Origin: Helicobacteraceae bacterium UBA6016
GTDB lineage: Bacteria; Campylobacterota; Campylobacteria; Campylobacterales; UBA6016
DNA length: 6,444 nt
Assembly (NCBI GenBank): GCA_002428055.1
Contig: DIZY01000038.1
Coordinates: forward strand, 45,067 to 51,510
Reading direction: 5' to 3'
The position numbers and the translations under genes were made by a program. Position 1 is the stretch's first letter. The number at the start of each line of letters is the position of its first letter. This document shows positions 1-5,797 of this stretch, piece after piece. The notes below the pieces were generated by a model. The model made no database searches and had not been told where the DNA came from. It was given only the letters and a program-made list of their open reading frames with translations.

Positions 1-903
1 GATGACGAAAAAGCCTGCGAGGACGAAGAGCCATGCTTGCGAAAAGTCGTCAAATGCGGATGAGACGGCGATGAGGGCTATGAGGAAGTATAGGAGCCAG
101 AAGCCGACTTTTTCGGATATTTGGCTTTTGGCGAGCGGGGTGAATGATGCACTGATGCCGAGCACGGTGGCTAGTATGACGCTCCAAAATGAGCTTGTGA
201 CGAATGAAAAAACAGGCAGTAGCTTTGAGGCGTATACCACACCCACGGAGACTGTGGCGGCGGAGCCTATGGCGTAGATGTTTAGTTTTGTGGGGTTGTC
301 TGTGTGTTTTGCTAGCGGTGGGGCGGCTGTGACGGCTTCCCCCTTTGTCCAAGCGTTGAATCTATCTTTGTGTGGGGTGAGGAACAAGAGAAATGCAAAC
401 CATGCGGCGTAGCATACGGAGTCGGTGATGAGGCAGTATCCCATCAGCTCTCCCTCTAGCCCCGTGGCTCCCGCTACAGCTATCATATTCGCCGTGCCGC
501 CTATCCAGCTACCCGATAACGCCCCAAAAGCCTTGTGCGCCTCATGCTCAAAGAGTCCGCCCATCACTAGCCACATCAGCACAAACGCCGCCATGATGGA
601 TGCGGTCGTGACGAAGAACGAGACTAAAAGCTTTGTTTTGATGCGGTAGATGCCTCGTATGTCGCTGCCAAGAAGCATCAAAAATATCATTGCGGGGAGG
701 ATGTAGGATTTGAGGGCGCTAAACTCCTTGATGAGGATAGGGTTGAATACTCTGGCGTTGCCTATCGCCATCATCGCAAAGTAGATGATAACAACAGAGG
801 GGACAAACTCAAAAAACCTGAGTTGTGAGCGACGCTCAAAAAGCTTGATGCCGACAACCATGGAGGTGATGATAAGAATAAAAAGATACGGACTAGCTAT
901 CAC
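1..903 (-). CDS. DUF819 family membrane protein (C-terminus beyond left edge)
   Basis: A continuous open frame of 301 codons starts with GTG at 903 and stays open to the window edge, so the C-terminus is missing. Family members are usually about 380-420 residues. The product is very hydrophobic, with about ten predicted membrane segments, for example near residues 4-20, 33-48, 66-80, 92-115, 155-175, 210-232, 238-255 and 265-283. The motif SWIGGTANM (132-140) followed by ITDSVCYAAW (159-168) is typical of the DUF819 (YjcL-like) family, which resembles secondary transporters; its substrate is unknown. The GTG start is preferred because AGGA lies 7 bases upstream (914-911) and the start overlaps the ispG stop as GTGA, giving probable translational coupling. 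The next ATG (codon 15) has no ribosome binding site and would cut the first membrane segment. Family assignment is good; function is unknown. Confidence 0.85.
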   Translation of the reverse strand, partial: MIASPYLFILIITSMVVGIKLFERRSQLRFFEFVPSVVIIYFAMMAIGNARVFNPILIKEFSALKSYILPAMIFLMLLGSDIRGIYRIKTKLLVSFFVTTASIMAAFVLMWLVMGGLFEHEAHKAFGALSGSWIGGTANMIAVAGATGLEGELMGYCLITDSVCYAAWFAFLLFLTPHKDRFNAWTKGEAVTAAPPLAKHTDNPTKLNIYAIGSAATVSVGVVYASKLLPVFSFVTSSFWSVILATVLGISASFTPLAKSQISEKVGFWLLYFLIALIAVSSAFDDFSQAWLFVLAGFFVI

Positions 904-1970
904 GCCTCTTTCCTAGCTGCAAGCGCCGCTTTTTCTACCTCTTCGAGAAATCTCTCTTTTAGCTCCGTCTCTTTTAGCTTCGCCACTATCTCGCCTTTTA
1001 CGATTACTAGCCCCTCGCCTTTGCCGTAGGCTATCGCTACATCTGCATGCTTCGCCTCGCCTAGAGCGTTTACGGCACACCCCATCACAGATATATCCAG
1101 CGGCTCTTTAATGTGAGCTGTACGCTCTTCCACTTCACGCACTGCGCTTACGAGGTCGGCTTCGAGTCTGGCGCATGTCGGACAGGAGATGATATTTACG
1201 CCGTCTTTGATGAGTCCTAGGCTTTTGAGGATTGTCTTGCCTATCTTTATCTCATTTTCAAGTTCCCCAGTGACCGACACACGCATCGTGTCGCCGATAC
1301 CGTCCATTAGCAAGGAGCCTAGGGCGATTGAAGATTTGACAGTAGAGCCAAACATCGTTCCAGCCTCCGTCACGCCTATGTGAAAAGGGTACTCTACGAG
1401 CGGACGAAGCCCACGGTACGCCTCTACGGTGCGCAGGACATCGCTAGCTTTCATTGATACTTTGATCTCCGTGAAGTCAGCATCTTCTAAGAGTTTTATG
1501 TTGTAAAGAGCGGATTCTACCATCGCTTGCGGCGTCTGACCGTATTTTTGTTCAAGGTGTTTCTCTAAGCTTCCCGCATTTACCCCTATGCGTATCGGTA
1601 AGTTCCGCTCTTTGCACGCTCTTACGACTTCCAGTATCCTTGATTTTTCGCCTATATTGCCGGGATTGATTCGTATGCAGTCCACAGACTCGGCGGCTAT
1701 GAGGGCTAGACGGTAGTTGAAGTGTATATCGGCGACAAGGGGTATTGCTATTCTTTTTTTTATCTCTTTTAGCGCTGCTGCGCTCTCTTCATCCGGCACG
1801 GAGACTCGCACTATATCGCATCCGGCAAAGTGTAAGCGGTTTATCTGCTCCACCGTGGCGTCTACATCGTGTGTTTTTGAGAAGGTCATGGACTGTACGG
1901 ATATGGGTGCACTGCCTCCAACCGCTACGGAACCTATGAATATTTGTTTTGTTGGGTATCGTTTTATCAC
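900..1970 (-). CDS. ispG: 4-hydroxy-3-methylbut-2-en-1-yl diphosphate synthase (IspG/GcpE)
   Basis: This cytoplasmic [4Fe-4S] enzyme of the non-mevalonate (MEP) isoprenoid pathway reductively converts 2-C-methyl-D-erythritol 2,4-cyclodiphosphate to HMBPP, normally with electrons from flavodoxin or ferredoxin. The 356-residue length matches the short bacterial form, which lacks the large insert of plant enzymes. Residues 5-250 form the TIM-barrel part, with VGGSAPISVQSMT (17-29), VRVSVPD (54-60), LVADIHFNYRLA (78-89) and RINPGNIG (100-107). The C-terminal cluster domain has SCPTC (Cys263, Cys266), MGCAVNALGE (Cys298 and the ligand Glu305) and YGKGEGLVIVKGE. All three cysteines and the glutamate are present, so the enzyme should be active. 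The start is GTG, with a weak AAAGAG 7 bases upstream (1983-1978). It is the first gene of a minus-strand pair with the DUF819 gene, overlapping it by 4 bases. Confidence 0.97.
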   Translation of the reverse strand: MIKRYPTKQIFIGSVAVGGSAPISVQSMTFSKTHDVDATVEQINRLHFAGCDIVRVSVPDEESAAALKEIKKRIAIPLVADIHFNYRLALIAAESVDCIRINPGNIGEKSRILEVVRACKERNLPIRIGVNAGSLEKHLEQKYGQTPQAMVESALYNIKLLEDADFTEIKVSMKASDVLRTVEAYRGLRPLVEYPFHIGVTEAGTMFGSTVKSSIALGSLLMDGIGDTMRVSVTGELENEIKIGKTILKSLGLIKDGVNIISCPTCARLEADLVSAVREVEERTAHIKEPLDISVMGCAVNALGEAKHADVAIAYGKGEGLVIVKGEIVAKLKETELKERFLEEVEKAALAARKEA

Positions 1971-2002
1971 TATTTTGCTCTTTTTTGGATAGGCTATCGA
2001 AA

Positions 2003-2018
2003 TTAAAATGTATTTTAA
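2003..2018. promoter_or_regulatory. 16-base palindrome, possible operator
   Basis: TTAAAAT and its exact reverse complement ATTTTAA are separated by two bases (GT). The element sits inside the divergent intergenic region and overlaps the candidate -10 hexamers on both strands, where a dimeric regulator could act on both genes. The low-complexity AT composition means it could be chance. I cannot assign it to a known regulator. Confidence 0.3.
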
Positions 2019-2056
2019 AGTCTATTTGTTAAGATTTAGCATATTTCTACATAATT

Positions 2057-2060
2057 AGGG
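2057..2060 (+). promoter_or_regulatory. Ribosome binding site for TTG start at 2067
   Basis: AGGG ends 6 bases before the TTG at 2067. It supports this start, which is also required to keep the N-terminal membrane anchor; the next in-frame ATG (residue 43) lies beyond that anchor. Confidence 0.5.
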
Positions 2061-2066
2061 TGTTGT

Positions 2067-4061
2067 TTGGATAAAGTAGGCTTTTTTAGTTATAGGCGTT
2101 TGACGCTCTTTCTTATCGCAGTTTCGCTACTGTTTAGCGTGGTTGCGGGATATTTTGCAGCTTCACTGCTCAAAGAGGCGGCGATATTTGAAATGGCAAG
2201 GGAAGGTGCCAAAAAATCGAGTGCGCTTATATTTGAGTCTCTTTATTCCGCTATGGAAAAAGGTATTACAAAGAGAGACCTTGATCGTATAATATTCAGA
2301 TTAAACAGTGTAGAGCATGATATGCATGTTTCGGCATATAGAAGCGAAAAAGTTGCCGCACTATTTGGGGATATTGAAGCCGATAAAAAGATACGCAACT
2401 CTAGCGATATTATGAAAAGAGCGATGAGCGGCGAAGATATACTTATCATAAATGAAGACACTATCCGATATCTATACCCCATCAAAGTAAAAGCAGAGTG
2501 TCTAAAATGCCATACCAACGTCAAAGAAGGAGATGTAAACGGCGTCATAGATATAGCCTATCCGGTAACAAATCTAAAACTAAGCCTCTCCTCGACGCTA
2601 AACTACTTTCTTGTATTTTTTGTTGTGTTTTTTATATTGACATACTCAGCTTTTTATTATGGGCTTAACAAGTTTTTAGTCTCTCCGCTATCCTCTTTTA
2701 TAGCCGATATTAGAACAGCTATAAAGCAACGAGAGACAGACAAAAAACTACACATTTCGTCAAATATTTACGAGCTAAAAAATCTTGAAAAATCTTTCAA
2801 CAAGATGCTTATGTTTATGGAGCGTTCTCGTAAAAAAGAGCTTGAGCAGGTGTATAAAGACCAAATAACGGGATTGCCTAATAGGCTAAAACTAAACGAT
2901 GACCTTCAAGGGATGTCTACTCCACTTCTTGCTATTTTTAATATAGACTCGTTTAAAGAGGTAAACGATTTTTATGGGGTAAAAGTGGGCGACTTCGTGC
3001 TTGCCGAACTTGGTAACGCTTTTAGCTCTCACTGCCATCTCGGTGAGAGGATTTATAGGTTTGCTGGCGACGAGTATGCTTTATTGATGGAAGCGTTTGA
3101 TGTTCCGCATGATGCAGAGGGGTATATTTCTGAATTTTTGAATGTGTTGAGAAAAGAAGTATTTATGTATAACGACTATGAGATAAGCTTGCATCTGACG
3201 GCAGGCGTGGCTATAGGCGGCAAAAGTATACTTGAAAACGCCGATATGGCTCTCAAGCAGGCAAAAACAACGGGTAAAAATCTTGTATTTTTCGACCCCT
3301 CTATGCAGGTATCAAAGCAGTATGAGCACAATATTAAATGGACGAGACTGCTAAAAGACGCTTTGGAGGACTCTAGAATACAGCCTTATTTCCAGCCTAT
3401 TATGGATATTCGCACGGGCAAGATAGAGAAGTTTGAGGCGCTTGCTAGGCTTATAGATGAGAGCGGCGCACCTGTGGCTCCGTATGCGTTCTTGTCGGTT
3501 GCCAAAAAGTCAAAGTTATATCCACAACTTACCCGTGCGATGGTTGAGCATACATTTAGAGCGTTTGAGCTTACCTCGTTTGAGTTTGCCATCAATCTCT
3601 CCGTCGAAGATATTGAGGACGAGGTAACTAGAAATTTTATATACGAAAAACTAAAGAACTATCCGAAACAAAAAAGAGTAATATTTGAGATAACGGAGTC
3701 GGAGGGTATCGAAAATTTTGCCGAGGTCTCCGATTTTATAAAAACTGTAAAGTCGATAGGCGCAAAAATAGCGATAGACGACTTCGGAAGCGGTTATTCA
3801 AATTTTGCGTATCTGATGAAGCTAGAGGTGGATTATATCAAGATAGACGCCTCTATTATCAAAAATATCGCTATTGATAAAAACTCATATATAATCACAA
3901 AGACTATAGTTGATTTTTGTAAGCAGATAGGGATACAGACCGTAGCCGAGTTTGTGAGCGAAAAAGAGATATTGGACGCTATAACCGAGCTTGGCGTAGA
4001 CTATGCGCAAGGTTATTTTATCGGTGAACCTAGAAAGGATATAAAAGATTGGACGGTATAA
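2067..4061 (+). CDS. Membrane GGDEF-EAL c-di-GMP protein with periplasmic heme c motif
   Basis: This 664-residue inner-membrane signalling protein probably hydrolyses cyclic di-GMP. Membrane segments at about 11-34 and 178-202 bracket a periplasmic domain of about 140 residues. That domain ends with CLKCH (Cys145, Cys148, His149), a covalent heme c motif, followed by GDVNGVIDIAYPV, as in DUF3365 (Tll0287-like) or related heme-sensor domains. A HAMP-like linker spans about 203-253 (Pro207, Glu236, Phe244-Asn245). The GGDEF domain (about 262-410) has DQITGLPNR and FNIDSFKEVND but reads AGDEY (333-337) at the signature. The inhibitory RxxD site is replaced by HLGE (324-327). The EAL domain (about 425-655) keeps Glu457 of EAL, Asn510, Glu541, Asp571-Asp572 (DDFG), Lys592, Glu628 and Gln648, so phosphodiesterase activity is likely. 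It is first in the plus-strand operon, and its end overlaps the next start by 13 bases. The domain calls are strong; the sensed signal is unknown. Confidence 0.93.
   Translation: MDKVGFFSYRRLTLFLIAVSLLFSVVAGYFAASLLKEAAIFEMAREGAKKSSALIFESLYSAMEKGITKRDLDRIIFRLNSVEHDMHVSAYRSEKVAALFGDIEADKKIRNSSDIMKRAMSGEDILIINEDTIRYLYPIKVKAECLKCHTNVKEGDVNGVIDIAYPVTNLKLSLSSTLNYFLVFFVVFFILTYSAFYYGLNKFLVSPLSSFIADIRTAIKQRETDKKLHISSNIYELKNLEKSFNKMLMFMERSRKKELEQVYKDQITGLPNRLKLNDDLQGMSTPLLAIFNIDSFKEVNDFYGVKVGDFVLAELGNAFSSHCHLGERIYRFAGDEYALLMEAFDVPHDAEGYISEFLNVLRKEVFMYNDYEISLHLTAGVAIGGKSILENADMALKQAKTTGKNLVFFDPSMQVSKQYEHNIKWTRLLKDALEDSRIQPYFQPIMDIRTGKIEKFEALARLIDESGAPVAPYAFLSVAKKSKLYPQLTRAMVEHTFRAFELTSFEFAINLSVEDIEDEVTRNFIYEKLKNYPKQKRVIFEITESEGIENFAEVSDFIKTVKSIGAKIAIDDFGSGYSNFAYLMKLEVDYIKIDASIIKNIAIDKNSYIITKTIVDFCKQIGIQTVAEFVSEKEILDAITELGVDYAQGYFIGEPRKDIKDWTV
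4034..4039 (+). promoter_or_regulatory. Ribosome binding site for TTG start at 4049
   Basis: AAAGGA lies within the last codons of the GGDEF-EAL gene, 9 bases before the TTG at 4049. It decides the start of the thioredoxin-like gene: the next in-frame ATG (residue 44) would remove the signal peptide and first strand. Confidence 0.6.
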
Positions 4062-4450
4062 AAAAAATTTCATTGGCGTTTTTTTTGCTCTCTTCGTTTT
4101 GTTTTGGGTGTGAGATAAAATGGCAAAATTCTCTTGATGCAGCAAAAAAAAGTTCGGCAAAAACCAAAAAACCGATTATGGCATTTGTCTCATCTCCGAC
4201 ATGTCCATATTGTACTATAATGCATGAGACGACATTTGAAGACGAGAGTGTATGCGAACTTGTAAACTCCAAGTTTGTGCCTCTTATAGTGCTTGACGGC
4301 TCGACAGATATGCCTAAAAACTCCAGGGTTAGAGGTGTGCCGACTATTGTTTTTGTGGATTCAAACGAAAATGAGATAGCCCAAAAAGTCGTCGGATTAA
4401 GAAATAAAAACGATTTTTTAAATGATATAAAACTTAGAATCCAAAGGTAG
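4049..4450 (+). CDS. Exported thioredoxin-like protein with CPYC active site
   Basis: This small protein of 133 residues probably reduces or exchanges disulfides in the periplasm. Residues 4-20 form a signal peptide or N-terminal anchor (two lysines, then a hydrophobic stretch ending FCFGC). The mature part has a thioredoxin fold: strand KPIMAFVSS (41-49), active site CPYC (Cys52, Cys55), then helix, strand FVPLIVLD (76-83), and GVPTIVFVD (96-104) with cis-Pro98. It resembles Thioredoxin_7/SoxW-type thiol proteins more than cytoplasmic TrxA, which has CGPC. Cys18 and Cys21 near the processing site do not form a canonical lipobox, so lipoprotein status is doubtful. The gene starts with TTG inside the previous gene (13-base overlap), implying translational coupling, and ends 5 bases before the transporter. 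The fold is secure; the partner is unknown, and the heme-sensor encoded upstream is an inferred candidate. Confidence 0.88.
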   Translation: MDGIKKISLAFFLLSSFCFGCEIKWQNSLDAAKKSSAKTKKPIMAFVSSPTCPYCTIMHETTFEDESVCELVNSKFVPLIVLDGSTDMPKNSRVRGVPTIVFVDSNENEIAQKVVGLRNKNDFLNDIKLRIQR

Positions 4451-4455
4451 TAGTT

Positions 4456-5796
4456 GTGAAAAAGATAGTAGCCTCCCTTAGCTTCATTGTAGCGCTCCGT
4501 TTTTTTGGACTTTTCCTTGTTATGCCGCTACTCTCAGTGTATGCCGCCTCAAAAAGCGGTTCAAATCTGTTTTTGATAGGTCTTGTCGTAGGCGGTTATG
4601 CTTTTAGTCAGCTTCTATTTCAGCTTCCGTTTGGAGTTCTTAGCGACAAGATAGGCAGAAAAGCGTTAACTGCAATTGGGCTTATCATTTTTGCCGCAGG
4701 CTCTCTCATCTGCGCTTTTTCGAACGATATTTATATGCTGATTTTCGGACGGTTTTTGCAAGGGGCGGGGGCTATTAGCTCTGTTGTTACGGCTATGATA
4801 GCAGACTTTACGACGGAGGAGAAACGCTCCAAAGCGATGGCTATGATGGGCGGCTCTATTGCTATGAGTTTTGCTGCGGCGATACTTGTAGGTCCATACA
4901 TAGGCGGACATTACGGCGTCGACATGCTCTTTTTGATTACGGCGGCTTTGGCTATCGGCGCACTTGTCTATCTGCTTCTTTTTATCCCCGAACCGCCCCG
5001 TATACACCATGCGTTTGACGGCGAGGCTCCGAAGTTTGCAGAGCTTTTTACCGACTCCAATCTCGTAAAGATGTATGTCAATATGTTCTTCCACGGCTTT
5101 TTGCTAACTATCGCTTTTATGATAATTCCTTTAGAGCTTACGACGAAATTTGGTTGGGCAAAAGATGAGCTTTGGCAGGTGTATATTCCGGCGCTTGCTT
5201 TTGGGTTTGTGTTTATGACGCTTGCGGCGATACTTGGTGAAAAATACAACAAAATAAGACAGATATTTGTGGCTTCGATATTTATCAATACCGTAGCATT
5301 CTTCTTATTCGGGCTTGCCGGCTCTTCGATCGTGTTTGTTGTCGCCTCAGTACTATTTTTTATCGGCTTTAATATGCTTGAACCACTGCTTCAAAGCACC
5401 GTTAGTAAGTACGCAAAGGCATCACAAAGAGGCTCGGCGCTAGGCGTATTTACCACTTTTCAGTATCTAGGCGTTTTTCTCGGCGGCGTGATAGGCGGTG
5501 CGATACTGCATTATATGGATTTGACTTCGCTATCTTTGGTACTTACTTTTGTATCTTTCTTGTGGCTACTCTATATGCTAAAGATGCAAAATCCCGTAAA
5601 AGCTGCCTTTTTGTATCTGAATATATCAATGCTTGATGAGGCAACGATAGTCGGGTTAAAAGAGTTGAATGGCATTTTGGATACATATATCAACAAAACA
5701 GAAAATGTACTAGTCATAAAATACCAAAAAGAGAGTCTTAGTGACGAATATCTAAAGGGATTTTTGAAATACAAAGACGAGTCCGAGGAGGAGTAG
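4456..5796 (+). CDS. yajR: YajR-type MFS transporter with C-terminal soluble domain
   Basis: This 446-residue major facilitator superfamily transporter has 12 predicted membrane helices, from about residue 5 to 375. Loop 2-3 carries motif A, GVLSDKIGRK (60-69). GRFLQGAGAI (98-107) and AILVGPYIGG (142-151) match motifs B and C of the DHA1 drug-proton antiporter group. Residues about 383-440 follow the last helix as a soluble tail. By recollection of E. coli YajR, this corresponds to its YAM domain, a ferredoxin-like fold, and the core also aligns with YajR (for example RFFGLFLVMPLLSVY and FNMLEPLLQS). The substrate of this family is unproven; proton-driven efflux is likely. The GTG start has AAAGG (4443-4447) 8 bases upstream. 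The gene sits 5 bases after the thioredoxin gene and 1 base before the dehydrogenase. The superfamily is certain, the YajR assignment probable. Confidence 0.9.
   Translation: MKKIVASLSFIVALRFFGLFLVMPLLSVYAASKSGSNLFLIGLVVGGYAFSQLLFQLPFGVLSDKIGRKALTAIGLIIFAAGSLICAFSNDIYMLIFGRFLQGAGAISSVVTAMIADFTTEEKRSKAMAMMGGSIAMSFAAAILVGPYIGGHYGVDMLFLITAALAIGALVYLLLFIPEPPRIHHAFDGEAPKFAELFTDSNLVKMYVNMFFHGFLLTIAFMIIPLELTTKFGWAKDELWQVYIPALAFGFVFMTLAAILGEKYNKIRQIFVASIFINTVAFFLFGLAGSSIVFVVASVLFFIGFNMLEPLLQSTVSKYAKASQRGSALGVFTTFQYLGVFLGGVIGGAILHYMDLTSLSLVLTFVSFLWLLYMLKMQNPVKAAFLYLNISMLDEATIVGLKELNGILDTYINKTENVLVIKYQKESLSDEYLKGFLKYKDESEEE
5786..5791 (+). promoter_or_regulatory. Strong ribosome binding site for TTG start at 5798
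   Basis: AGGAGG is formed by the final glutamate codons of the transporter gene and ends 6 bases before TTG at 5798. It fixes the start of the dehydrogenase and suggests that the two genes are translated together. Confidence 0.75.
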
Positions 5797-5797
5797 T

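Larger units (their letters stand above)
1971..2066. promoter_or_regulatory. Divergent intergenic promoter region
   Basis: These 96 AT-rich bases lie between the starts of ispG (minus) and the GGDEF-EAL gene (plus), so promoters for both blocks should be here. Possible -10 hexamers are TAAAAT on the plus strand (2004-2009) and TAAAAT on the minus strand (2017-2012). CATAAT (2050-2055) is another option on the plus strand, but it would leave almost no leader. No convincing -35 boxes are visible. Campylobacterota promoters often lack a clear -35, so the hexamer choice is weak. The location of the region is firm; the individual elements are not. Confidence 0.5.

Noticed and set aside
50..352. 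Minus-strand frame at 50-352
   Set aside because: It is out of frame with the DUF819 gene, low in domain character, rich in Arg and His, and explained as a shadow.
2..649. Plus-strand open frames at 2-277 and 425-649
   Set aside because: They lie opposite the DUF819 gene, whose minus-strand frame is open for 301 codons with clear family motifs. Their translations show no recognisable domain.
861..863. ATG as the start of the DUF819 gene
   Set aside because: It has no upstream ribosome binding site and would truncate the first membrane helix; GTG at 903 has AGGA at 7 bases and overlaps the ispG stop.
1189..1992. Plus-strand frames opposite ispG (1189-1383, 1717-1992, 1745-1939)
   Set aside because: They are antisense to a strongly conserved enzyme gene and have no ribosome binding site or domain support.
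4666..5288. Minus-strand frames opposite the MFS transporter
   Set aside because: The transporter frame is supported by motifs A, B and C, and the antisense products have no plausible fold.
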